A stretch of 17,984 nucleotides of DNA from contig CAMLRG010000108.1 of the NCBI GenBank assembly GCA_946482335.1, positions 1 through 17,984 of the forward strand, written 5' to 3'. The position numbers and the translations under genes were made by a program. Positions 8,214 to 15,240 of the stretch are shown piece by piece (the first letter of the stretch is position 1; every line of letters begins with the position of its first letter). This DNA is from an uncultured Duganella sp. (lineage in GTDB: Bacteria > Pseudomonadota > Gammaproteobacteria > Burkholderiales > Burkholderiaceae). Below the pieces are notes generated by a model that was given only the letters and a program-made list of their open reading frames with translations, did no database searches and was not told the DNA's origin.

Positions 8214-8813
8214 CTAGTCGAACTTGCAGTCGTCCTGCAGGATATCGTCGTGCCGGCGATGTTTGGCAACGCGGCGTTCCACATGTTGCTCGGCACGTAC
8301 ACGCGTATGGTCGACCAGGATCAGCGCCGTTTGCAGGGCATCGCTCATGCTCTTCGCCGCCGCCTGGATCGCCTCGGTCGGGGAGGCTGGCACTGATTCC
8401 CCGCTTGGTTGGGGCGGCGGGTCGCGCAGCGCGCTCGCGCGCATCCAGTCCGCATCGCCCGGCCGCCGCAGCCAGATCTCGGCCCATGCATTGCGCCCCG
8501 GCCCCAGCGCCGCGATGGTGAATTGGCGCGGTGTCGTGGACCGGCAGGCATACATCAATTGTTCCCCGACGACTTCGGCATAGTGGACGTGTCCGGCGTT
8601 ATGCACCCGCAAGCGCGTGCCTGCGGGCAGGAAGAGCGACTTCCACTGGTAGCCGCGCATGGGCACGGCGGCTGCCTGTTGCGCGCTGATCCAATGCCGG
8701 ACGGCCAGGGTCAGCGCTTCAGTCTGCGACAGCGCGCTGTCGGACTGATGCAGGTAATCGCGCAGCTCGGCGAGCACAGGGTATGGGATGTTGTTGGCAG
8801 GTCTTCGTTTCAT
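8214..8813 (-). CDS. Uncharacterised protein with possible RHH N-terminus and RAMA-like domain
   Basis: A protein of 199 residues that I do not recognise by name. Residues 10-50 (IPYPVLAELRDYL... TEALTLAVRHWISAQ) could be a ribbon-helix-helix type fold. Residues 54-130 (from GYQWKSLFLPAGTRLRV to LRRPGDADW) resemble the RAMA domain found with restriction-modification and DNA-linked proteins. The C-terminus is charged and helical. The start at 8813 is chosen because the protein similarity begins there and GGAGGA lies 10 bases upstream. In-frame ATGs at 8831 and 8894 would add a Lys/Glu-rich tail encoded only by the repeat array. The gene diverges from the GNAT gene across that array. A DNA-binding, self-regulating role is possible but unproven. 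Confidence 0.65.
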   Translation of the reverse strand: MKRRPANNIPYPVLAELRDYLHQSDSALSQTEALTLAVRHWISAQQAAAVPMRGYQWKSLFLPAGTRLRVHNAGHVHYAEVVGEQLMYACRSTTPRQFTIAALGPGRNAWAEIWLRRPGDADWMRASALRDPPPQPSGESVPASPTEAIQAAAKSMSDALQTALILVDHTRVRAEQHVERRVAKHRRHDDILQDDCKFD

Positions 8814-8939
8814 TTTCTCTCTTTCCTCCATATCGTTTTCTCTCTTTTCCTCTCGTTTTCTCTCTTTTGCCAGCCCAGCGCAAAAAAGGTTCAAAAAGAG
8901 AGAACGAGAGAAAACGAGAAGGGCAAAAGAGAGAAAACG
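8811..8939. repeat. Symmetric array of six [15 protein letters not shown] repeats between divergent genes
   Basis: Three copies lie on the minus strand at 8811-8821 (one mismatch), 8834-8844 and 8854-8864. Three lie on the plus strand at 8898-8906 (two bases shorter), 8906-8916 and 8929-8939. The outer pair on each side is spaced by 23 bp. The segments 8854-8871 and 8922-8939 form a perfect 18-bp inverted repeat, and 8851-8864 with 8906-8919 a perfect 14-bp one. The left half is almost all pyrimidine and the right half almost all purine, AT-rich against a GC-rich background. It covers the start codon of the minus-strand gene and lies upstream of the GNAT gene, so an operator or MITE-like origin is likely. 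Confidence 0.75.
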
Positions 8940-8982
8940 TCACGAAGGGCGTGGTCGGCCGGTAGCATCGCGTCGCTTCGCA

Positions 8983-8988
8983 TACAAT
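8983..8988 (+). promoter_or_regulatory. -10 element TACAAT of the GNAT gene, leaderless position
   Basis: TACAAT matches the -10 consensus at five of six positions and ends 6 bases before the ATG at 8995, so the expected transcript would begin at the A of the start codon. No Shine-Dalgarno sequence precedes the gene, which agrees with a leaderless mRNA. No clear -35 is seen. Confidence 0.45.
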
Positions 8989-8994
8989 TGCTTC

Positions 8995-9498
8995 ATGCAC
9001 ATCCGCCGCCTGATCTCGACCGACGCCGCCGCCTTCCAGTCCTTGCGCCTGGAAGGCTTGCGCGAAGCGCCCTCGGCATTCACTGCGAGCTATGAAGAAG
9101 AAAGTGGCACGCCGCTCAGCGGGGTCGCGCGCCGGCTGGCGAGCGAAGGGGGACGCCATCACTTCGGTGCATTCGATGGGGAGGCACTGGTCGCCATCGC
9201 GCACGTCGACCGCGACCGCAGCGCCAAGCAGCGCCATCGCGCCCATATCCGCGGCGTGTATGTGGCGGCAGCCCACCGCGGCAAGGGCGCCGCGCGCAAG
9301 CTGATGCAGCATGCGGTCGATTTTGCCGCTTCGCTGCCGGGCGTCACCCACGTCAACCTCGCGGTCACGGCTGGCAACGCTCCTGCGCAGGCGCTATATG
9401 AATCGCTGGGATTCAAAGCCTGGGGCTGTGAACCCGCCGCGCTGGTGGTGGACGGCGTCGCGTACGACGAAATCCCCATGACGAAGGTGCTGGCTTAG
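8995..9498 (+). CDS. GNAT family N-acetyltransferase
   Basis: A protein of 167 residues with the GNAT fold. Motif A is IRGVYVAAAHRGKGAARKLM (86-105), where RGKGAA binds the pyrophosphate of acetyl-CoA. Motif B is NAPAQALYESLGF (128-140). The N-terminus MHIRRLISTDAAAFQSLRLE is typical of the family. The acceptor substrate cannot be told from sequence. I chose the ATG at 8995 because the family similarity begins there; the upstream in-frame extension runs through the repeat array and would be an unnatural Ser/Phe- and Lys/Arg-rich tail. The gene ends 10 bases from the end of uvrD, which converges on it. Confidence 0.9.
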   Translation: MHIRRLISTDAAAFQSLRLEGLREAPSAFTASYEEESGTPLSGVARRLASEGGRHHFGAFDGEALVAIAHVDRDRSAKQRHRAHIRGVYVAAAHRGKGAARKLMQHAVDFAASLPGVTHVNLAVTAGNAPAQALYESLGFKAWGCEPAALVVDGVAYDEIPMTKVLA

Positions 9499-9508
9499 CC
9501 CTGGCGTT

Positions 9509-11815
9509 TCAGACCCGTTCCAGCTTGGCCACCGACAAATCCAGCACCTTGATGCCGGAGCTGCCGAAGTTGATCTGGGCGCGGCAATTGGCGCCGCTGC
9601 CTTCCAGATTGATGATCACGCCTTCGCCGAACTTGGCATGCGCCACCGATTCGCCGATGCGCCAGCCGCCGGAGCCGCCCGAGCGTTCGTTCATGCGCGC
9701 CGCCAGGCGGTTGTCGGCACTCGGCACGGATGGCATCTCATCCCATGCCGACTTGCGCGCGCCGGTGCCGAACCAGTTGTGCTGCACGCGCGCCGTCAGC
9801 CATTTCAGCGACTCCTCCGGCAATTCGTCGAAGAAGCGCGACTTCATGTTGTAGCGCGTCTGGCCGTGCAGCATGCGTGTCTGGCAGAACGACATGTACA
9901 GCCGCTTGCGCGCGCGCGTGATCGCCACGTACATCAGGCGCCGCTCCTCCTCCACGCCGCCTTCCTCCTTCGAGCTGCTCTCGTGCGGGAACAAGCCTTC
10001 TTCCAGGCCGGTGATGAAGACGTTGTCGAATTCCAGGCCCTTGGCCGAGTGCACTGTCATCAGCTGCAGCGCGTCCTGGCCTTCCTGCGCCTGGTTGTCG
10101 CCCGCCTCCAGCGAAGCGTGCGCCAGGAAGGCCGACAGCGGCGACATCACGGTGGCCAGCGGCGCGTCGGCGTCGATGATTTCGACCCCGTCCGCCACCA
10201 CCACTTGCGCCCCCGCCGCGGCCGACGCCTGCGGCCCGAGGTGCGCCGGGGCGCCCTGGCCGAAGCCTTCCTCCGACACGAACTGGGTCGCCGCGCTGAC
10301 CATCTGCTCCAGGTTTTCCACCCGGTCGGCGCCTTCCTTCTCGTTCTGGTAATGCTGGATCAGGCCCGATGCGTCGAGCGTGATGCGCACCAATTCCGGC
10401 AGCGCCAGTTGCTGGGTTTCGAAGCGCACGCCTTCGATCAGTTTGGTGAAGCCGCCCAGCGCGCTGCCGGCCTTGCCGACCATGTACGGCACTGCCGCAT
10501 ACAGCGAGCAGCCGTAGGTCGCGGCCGCATTCTGCAATTGTTCGATCGAGCGCGCGCCGATGCCGCGCGCCGGGAAGTTCACCACGCGCAGGAAGGCCGA
10601 ATCGTTGTGCGGGTTGTCCATCAGCTGCAGGTAGGCGATGGCATGCTTGACTTCCGCGCGCTGGAAGTAGCGCAGGCCGCCGTACACGTGGTAAGGCATG
10701 CCGGCCGAGAACAGCGCATGTTCGATCACGCGCGATTGCGCGTTGGAGCGGTACAGGATCGCGATTTCGCGGCGCAGCGCACCCTCGGCGATCAGCGATT
10801 TCGCTTCCTCGATGATCCACTGCGCTTCCTGCAAGTCCGAACTGGCTTCGTACACCCGCACCGGCTCGCCGTGGCCGGCGTCGGTGCGCAGGTTCTTGCC
10901 CAGGCGGCGGCTGTTGTTGGCGATCAGCAGGTTGGCCGCATCGAGGATGTGGCCGTGCGAACGGTAATTCTGTTCCAGCTTGATCAGGTTCTGCACCCGG
11001 AATTCGCTTTCGAAGGCTTGCATATTGCCCACGTTGGCGCCGCGGAAGGCGTAGATGCTCTGGTCGTCGTCGCCCACCGCGAACAGGGCACCGCCGTGCG
11101 CTGCGCCATGGCCGGCCATCAGTTTCAGCCAGGCGTACTGCAGGTTGTTGGTGTCCTGGAACTCGTCGACCAGGATGTGGCGGAAGCGCTGCTGGTAATG
11201 CTGGCGCAGCGGCTCGTTGCGCAGCAACAGTTCATAGGTGCGCAGCAGCAGTTCGGCAAAATCCACCACGCCTTCGCGCTGGCACTGGTCGTCGTACAGC
11301 TGGTACAGCTCGACCAGCTTGCGTTCCAGCGCGTCGTAAGCGTCCACCTGCGACGCACGCAAGCCCTGTTCCTTGTTGTTGTTGATGAAGTACATCACCT
11401 GCTTGGGCGGGAACTTCTCGTCGTCGATATTGTGCTGCTTGAGCAGGCGCTTGATCAGCGACAGCTGGTCTTGCGAATCGAGGATCTGGAAGGTCTGCGG
11501 CAGCGCGGCATCCTTGTAATGGGTGCGCAACAGGCGGTTGCACAAGCCGTGGAAGGTGCCGATCCACATGCCGCGTGTATTGATCGGCAACATGGCCGAC
11601 AGGCGGGTCAACATTTCCTTGGCCGCCTTGTTGGTGAAGGTCACCGCCAGCACCCCGGCCGGGGACACCTGGCCAGTCTGGATCAGCCACGCGATGCGGG
11701 TGGTCAGCACGCGCGTCTTGCCCGAGCCGGCGCCGGCCAGGATCAGGGCATGTTGCGGTGGCAGGGTGACGGCGGCGAGTTGTTCGGGATTGAGGTTGTG
11801 GAGGAGATTTTGCAT
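9509..11815 (-). CDS. uvrD: DNA helicase UvrD (superfamily 1)
   Basis: A 3'-5' DNA helicase of 768 residues used in nucleotide-excision and mismatch repair. All helicase motifs are visible: Walker A AGAGSGKT at 27-34 (K33), motif II VDEFQD at 216-221, motif III VGDDDQSIYAFRGA at 247-260, motif V VHSAKGLEFDNVF at 588-600 and motif VI EERRLMYVAITRARKRL at 623-639. The C-terminal piece from GESVAHAKFGEGVI (721-734) is the Tudor-like domain of UvrD/PcrA, which separates it from Rep. The start at 11815 is where similarity begins; the longer in-frame extension is unlike the family. It has its own -10 element just upstream and follows the acyltransferase gene after 38 bases. Confidence 0.95.
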   Translation of the reverse strand: MQNLLHNLNPEQLAAVTLPPQHALILAGAGSGKTRVLTTRIAWLIQTGQVSPAGVLAVTFTNKAAKEMLTRLSAMLPINTRGMWIGTFHGLCNRLLRTHYKDAALPQTFQILDSQDQLSLIKRLLKQHNIDDEKFPPKQVMYFINNNKEQGLRASQVDAYDALERKLVELYQLYDDQCQREGVVDFAELLLRTYELLLRNEPLRQHYQQRFRHILVDEFQDTNNLQYAWLKLMAGHGAAHGGALFAVGDDDQSIYAFRGANVGNMQAFESEFRVQNLIKLEQNYRSHGHILDAANLLIANNSRRLGKNLRTDAGHGEPVRVYEASSDLQEAQWIIEEAKSLIAEGALRREIAILYRSNAQSRVIEHALFSAGMPYHVYGGLRYFQRAEVKHAIAYLQLMDNPHNDSAFLRVVNFPARGIGARSIEQLQNAAATYGCSLYAAVPYMVGKAGSALGGFTKLIEGVRFETQQLALPELVRITLDASGLIQHYQNEKEGADRVENLEQMVSAATQFVSEEGFGQGAPAHLGPQASAAAGAQVVVADGVEIIDADAPLATVMSPLSAFLAHASLEAGDNQAQEGQDALQLMTVHSAKGLEFDNVFITGLEEGLFPHESSSKEEGGVEEERRLMYVAITRARKRLYMSFCQTRMLHGQTRYNMKSRFFDELPEESLKWLTARVQHNWFGTGARKSAWDEMPSVPSADNRLAARMNERSGGSGGWRIGESVAHAKFGEGVIINLEGSGANCRAQINFGSSGIKVLDLSVAKLERV

Positions 11816-11821
11816 CCCGCC

Positions 11822-11827
11822 ATTATA
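11822..11827 (-). promoter_or_regulatory. -10 element TATAAT of uvrD, leaderless position
   Basis: Read on the minus strand, a perfect TATAAT is followed by six bases (GGCGGG) and then the uvrD ATG at 11815. The transcript would therefore start at the A of the start codon. GGCGGG is not a good ribosome site at zero spacing, which fits leaderless translation. No -35 is apparent. Confidence 0.55.
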
Positions 11828-11843
11828 CCGGCGCGGGCGCGGC

Positions 11844-11862
11844 GCCGCCCGCTTCAGGCGGC
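11844..11862 (-). terminator. Hairpin around the acyltransferase stop codon
   Basis: GCCGCC (11844-11849) and GGCGGC (11857-11862) pair around a 7-base loop holding the stop codon of the acyltransferase gene. There is no T-run, so it could only weaken read-through into uvrD. Confidence 0.2.
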
Positions 11863-12966
11863 CGCGCGCAGCGGGGGAACTTGCCGTTTTGGCATGCGCC
11901 GCGCCAGCTTCATCGCCGGGTATTCCACGCAATGCCAACTGAACGCGGCGCAGGCCACGGTGACGGGCAGGGCGGCGGCCAGCAGGCGCAGTGCGCCGGC
12001 CTCGGGCAGGCACTGCGCCAGCATCAGCATCACCGGCCAGTGGTAGATATAGATGCCATAAGAATAATCATGGCGCTGGATGTGGCCGAGCCAGGCCGGC
12101 AGGCGCGCGCTGCCCACCCACAGTGCCAGTGCACAGGCGAACAGCAGCACGCCCACCAGGGTGAAGCCGCTCGGCGTCAAGGCGGCGTTGCGGGTCCAGT
12201 TCAAGGCCAGCAGGGCGCCCGTCGCCAGCACCAGGCCGAGGCCGAAGCGCAGGTGGCGCGCCAGCGTTTGCAGCACGATGCCGCCCAGGAACAGCGACCA
12301 GAATGCGGTTTCCCACACGTAGCCGGACAGGATGGCGGGGAAGGCGTGCGCCGCCACCAGCAGGGCCAGCGAGGTCACCAGCAGCCACACGCGCATCGGC
12401 GCCACGGCGGCCAGGCCCAATAAGCCCAGCACCACGTACATGCGCGCTTCCCAGTACAGCGTCCACAAGGAACCGTTCAGCGGGCGCCCGTCCAGCACGC
12501 CGGGGATCGCCAGCACCGCGGGCGGGTCGAGGTAGCGCAGCGTGTGCAGCGTGGTATTGCTGATGATGTAATGCCAGGCGTCGGCGCTGAACAGGGTGGC
12601 GATGCCGTGCGGCGAAAAGAAGGTGGCCGCTGCCGCCGTGCTCAGCAGCAGGCAGACGAACAGGCCGGGCACGATGCGCGTGACGCGGCGTACGGCAAAA
12701 CGCAGCAAGTGCGGGTCGCGCAGCCAGCTGTGCGACACGAACAGGCCCGACACCAGGAAGAACACGCCGACCGCCACCATGCCGAGGTCGGTCACCGGCG
12801 ACAGCAGCGCCGTCAGCGGGTCGTGCGCATTGGGCGTACGCTGGTTGAGCTGCCAGGCGTGGTACACCACCACCAGCAGTGCCGCCACCAGGCGCACCAG
12901 GTTGAAACCATTGTCGTGCGAGGACACCGCGCTGGCCAGCGCGCGCGGGTTACGCCCCATGGCCAT
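11854..12966 (-). CDS. Membrane acyltransferase, acyltransferase-3 (OafA/YrhL) family
   Basis: An integral membrane protein of up to 370 residues with about ten hydrophobic segments. It has the family landmarks FNLVRLVAALLVVVYHAW (21-38, with the likely catalytic H36), GVFFLVSGLFV (67-77) and SLWTLYWEARMYV (166-178, with E173). Such proteins transfer acetyl or other acyl groups to surface sugars such as O-antigen or exopolysaccharide; the acceptor here is unknown. The start may be 12966 or the in-frame ATG at 12960; both overlap the end of the upstream membrane-protein gene (by 17 or 11 bases), implying coupled translation. No polysaccharide genes are nearby, so the neighbours do not help define its substrate. 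Confidence 0.88.
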   Translation of the reverse strand: MAMGRNPRALASAVSSHDNGFNLVRLVAALLVVVYHAWQLNQRTPNAHDPLTALLSPVTDLGMVAVGVFFLVSGLFVSHSWLRDPHLLRFAVRRVTRIVPGLFVCLLLSTAAAATFFSPHGIATLFSADAWHYIISNTTLHTLRYLDPPAVLAIPGVLDGRPLNGSLWTLYWEARMYVVLGLLGLAAVAPMRVWLLVTSLALLVAAHAFPAILSGYVWETAFWSLFLGGIVLQTLARHLRFGLGLVLATGALLALNWTRNAALTPSGFTLVGVLLFACALALWVGSARLPAWLGHIQRHDYSYGIYIYHWPVMLMLAQCLPEAGALRLLAAALPVTVACAAFSWHCVEYPAMKLARRMPKRQVPPLRAAA

Positions 12967-13720
12967 CCCCGGGCAGCGGCGGCGCGCCGAAGATGGCGCG
13001 GTACGCCGCGTACACCGAGCACTGGATCACCATCACAATCACCATCAGCAGCGATTGCAGCAGCGCCATGCCGAGCAGGGTCTTGCCGACCAACAGCAGC
13101 ACCAGGTTGGTGGCCAGCATCACGATTGCCACCCAGCACAGGAAGTACAGCAGGAAGGCGCGCAGCGCGCGCCACACCGCGAAGAAGCTGTAGAACAGGG
13201 CCTTGCCCACGCCCATCTGCTGCCAGAACACCAGCGGTGCTGCGAACAGCATCGCCATGCTGGCCGGCAGCGAGAGCAGGAACACCACCAGCATGGCCCA
13301 GCCGAAATTGCCGCGCGCCGCCGCCGCGTCGGGCTGCAGCTGCTGCTCGGCCAACTGGCGCATGGTGTCGCTGCCCACCACGGCCGCGAACAGCATGGCC
13401 AGCACGGCCAGCACCAGCACGAACAGGGCGCCCAGCCCCACCAGGCGCGGCAAGGCCGGCTTCTGGAAGATCGGGCGCAGCATCTCGGGCGTCACACGCT
13501 GGTTGCGGTCGGCCGCCGCGCACGCCTGCACGAACACCGCGGTGAACACCGGCGCCAGCACCATCGGCAGCCATTGCCCCAACAGGGGGATGATGCCGAG
13601 CACCACCCCCGCCAGCAGATAGGCCAGCATCAGCAGCATCAGCCCGCCGGGCTGCTTGCGGAAGATGACGAAGCCTTCGCGGATCCAGGCCACGCCTGCG
13701 CTGGCGGGTAACTTGCTCAT
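12950..13720 (-). CDS. BPSS1780 family membrane protein
   Basis: A protein of 256 residues with about six membrane segments (roughly 27-46, 50-68, 92-115, 141-163, 187-211 and 214-236). It belongs to the uncharacterised family named after Burkholderia BPSS1780, which I recall as common next to thrB in Burkholderiales. The N-terminus GVAWIREGFVIFRKQPGG is typical. Its function is not known and I do not assign one. Its ATG directly follows the thrB stop with no bases between (TAAATG on the minus strand), so translation is probably coupled to thrB. It overlaps the acyltransferase start downstream. Confidence 0.8.
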   Translation of the reverse strand: MSKLPASAGVAWIREGFVIFRKQPGGLMLLMLAYLLAGVVLGIIPLLGQWLPMVLAPVFTAVFVQACAAADRNQRVTPEMLRPIFQKPALPRLVGLGALFVLVLAVLAMLFAAVVGSDTMRQLAEQQLQPDAAAARGNFGWAMLVVFLLSLPASMAMLFAAPLVFWQQMGVGKALFYSFFAVWRALRAFLLYFLCWVAIVMLATNLVLLLVGKTLLGMALLQSLLMVIVMVIQCSVYAAYRAIFGAPPLPGDGHGA

Positions 13721-14677
13721 TTAATACAACTCCGGGGCCGGTACGGCGATGCGGCTGCGCAGGATGCGCTCAAAGTGGGTCGGGTCGTGCGGCGTCAGCA
13801 TTTCGGCGGCGCGCGGCAGGTGGAAATCGTACAGGCGCGACAGCCAGAAGCGCAGCGCGCCGGCGCGCAGCAGGGCCGGCCACAGCGAATGTTCGGTGGC
13901 CGTGAACGGGCGCACCGCGTGGTAGGCGTCCAGCAGGGCGCGCACGCGCGCTTCGTCCAGCGCGCCGGTCGCCAGGTCGATGCACCAGTCGTTGACCGTC
14001 ACCGCCACGTCGAACAGCCAGCTGTCGCAGCCGGCGAAATAGAAATCGAAAAAGCCGGTCAGGCGTTCGCCGTCGAACATCACGTTGTCGCGGAACAGGT
14101 CGGCGTGCACCGGGCCGCGCTGCAAGGCTTGGTAGTCAGCCGAGGCGTGCAGCGCTTCCTGGAACGTCATTTCCGCGTGCAGCAAGTGGGCTTGTTCCAG
14201 CGCCAGGTGCGGCAGCACGGCGGCGGTGGCTTCGCGCCACCATGGCAGCGCGCGCAGGTTGGGCTGGGCCAGCGGGAAGTCCTGGCCGGCCAGGTGCATG
14301 CGCGCCAGCATGGCGCCGACCGCGGCGCAGTGCACCGGCTGCGGCGCCAATTGCGGCTTGCCTTCCAGCTTGGAGACGATGGCCGCCGGCTTGCCGTGCA
14401 GCGGCACGCACAGCGCGCCCTGGTCGTTGGCCACCGGCGCCGGCACCAGCACGCCATGTTCGGCCAGGTGGCGCATCAGTTGCAGGTAGAACGGCAGCTG
14501 CGCGAACGTCAGGTTTTCAAAAAGGGTGAGCACGTACTCGCCGCGCTCGGTTGTCAGGAAAAAATTGCTGTTCTCGATGCCGGACGCGATGCCTTTCAGC
14601 GCGACGGCCTTGCCAAGGGGGAATTGCGTGATCCAGTGGCCGACATCTTCCAGTGTGACCGGGGTAAAAACTGCCAT
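13721..14677 (-). CDS. thrB: Homoserine kinase, ThrB type II
   Basis: A kinase of 318 residues that phosphorylates L-homoserine in the threonine pathway. It is the aminoglycoside-phosphotransferase-like form found in many pseudomonads and Burkholderiales, unlike the GHMP-type ThrB of E. coli. The N-terminus [19 protein letters not shown] and the segment [13 protein letters not shown] are characteristic. The catalytic loop is HADLFRDN (191-198: H191, D193, N198), and the metal-binding D211 is in FFDFYFAG. The start at 14677 is where similarity begins; the upstream in-frame extension is Arg-rich and unlike the family. No clear ribosome site is seen. It lies 37 bases after the DUF2782 gene and is followed at once by the BPSS1780-type gene. 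Confidence 0.93.
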   Translation of the reverse strand: MAVFTPVTLEDVGHWITQFPLGKAVALKGIASGIENSNFFLTTERGEYVLTLFENLTFAQLPFYLQLMRHLAEHGVLVPAPVANDQGALCVPLHGKPAAIVSKLEGKPQLAPQPVHCAAVGAMLARMHLAGQDFPLAQPNLRALPWWREATAAVLPHLALEQAHLLHAEMTFQEALHASADYQALQRGPVHADLFRDNVMFDGERLTGFFDFYFAGCDSWLFDVAVTVNDWCIDLATGALDEARVRALLDAYHAVRPFTATEHSLWPALLRAGALRFWLSRLYDFHLPRAAEMLTPHDPTHFERILRSRIAVPAPELY

Positions 14678-14714
14678 GGGAAACCAGGTTAAGTGTTCGT
14701 ACGGGGGCGCGCGC

Positions 14715-15128
14715 TTACTTCGTGGCAGGCGCGGCCGGCTGGGCTGGCGGCGGGGGCGGCGGGCCGTCCTCCTTCTCCGCTTCCTCGGCCGAGCGTTTCT
14801 TCTTCTTGGCCAGGAGGTCGAACTCCAACACGGTCCACTGCGGGCCGCGGTTGGCCGAGCCGGCGGCATCGCCGGGCAGTGCGCTGCCAGCCGGGGTATT
14901 CGGCTTGACGGTATACGTGCTCTTGCCGCTCTTGACCTTGGCTTCGGTCACGCGGCCACCTTCGCGCTTTTCCACGATCTTCGTTTCCGTGCCGGGCTTG
15001 GCCGTCACGGTGACCGGGTTGTCCACTTCTTCAATGCGTTCCAGTTGCTGCGGCGGTGCCGATTGCGCGGCGGCGCCGGCGGCCAACAGGACGAGGGGGA
15101 GGGCAAGCCAGGAAGTGGGGGCGCGCAT
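14715..15128 (-). CDS. Exported DUF2782 protein
   Basis: A protein of 137 residues. Residues 1-21 ([21 protein letters not shown]) are a signal peptide with likely cleavage after AAA. The core, about residues 28-80, with [19 protein letters not shown] and YTVKPNTP, matches the small DUF2782 family found in betaproteobacteria, often between polA and thrB. A lysine-rich stretch (108-112) and a proline-rich tail (123-132) follow, so the C-terminus is probably disordered. Its function is unknown. It is the first gene of the probable DUF2782-thrB-BPSS1780-acyltransferase unit and is divergent from polA. Confidence 0.85.
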   Translation of the reverse strand: MRAPTSWLALPLVLLAAGAAAQSAPPQQLERIEEVDNPVTVTAKPGTETKIVEKREGGRVTEAKVKSGKSTYTVKPNTPAGSALPGDAAGSANRGPQWTVLEFDLLAKKKKRSAEEAEKEDGPPPPPPAQPAAPATK

Positions 15129-15160
15129 GATGGGATTTCGTTCAATTTATTGGTTTGACC

Positions 15161-15169
15161 ATTGTATCA
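15161..15169 (-). promoter_or_regulatory. Extended -10 promoter of the DUF2782-thrB unit
   Basis: Read on the minus strand, TGATACAAT is an extended -10 (TG, one base, then a 5-of-6 hexamer). Transcription would begin near 15154, giving a 26-nt leader before the ATG at 15128. A -35 is not evident, as is common with extended -10 promoters. Confidence 0.5.
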
Positions 15170-15197
15170 AAAGCCCCCCTGTCCGGCTGCAAAACTC

Positions 15198-15206
15198 TGC
15201 GATAAT
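15198..15206 (+). promoter_or_regulatory. Extended -10 promoter of polA
   Basis: TGCGATAAT is an extended -10 with a 5-of-6 hexamer. Transcription would begin near 15213, giving a 28-nt leader before the polA ATG at 15241. It faces away from the DUF2782 promoter, with about 58 bases between the two predicted starts. No clear ribosome site precedes polA. Confidence 0.45.
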
Positions 15207-15240
15207 GGAATATTGAGTTTTACACCACACCCCCAACGCT

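Noticed and set aside
8814..8894. A longer N-terminus for the minus-strand RHH/RAMA-like protein
   Set aside because: The extra 27 residues are Lys/Arg/Glu-rich and encoded by the repeat array. The ATG at 8813 has an upstream GGAGGA.
8788..8994. A longer N-terminus for the GNAT protein
   Set aside because: The extension translates the repeat array into low-complexity Ser/Phe and Lys/Arg residues, and GNAT similarity starts at the ATG at 8995.
9638..12046. An 802-codon open frame on the plus strand opposite uvrD
   Set aside because: It is a shadow of uvrD with His/Arg/Gln-rich composition and no domain pattern.
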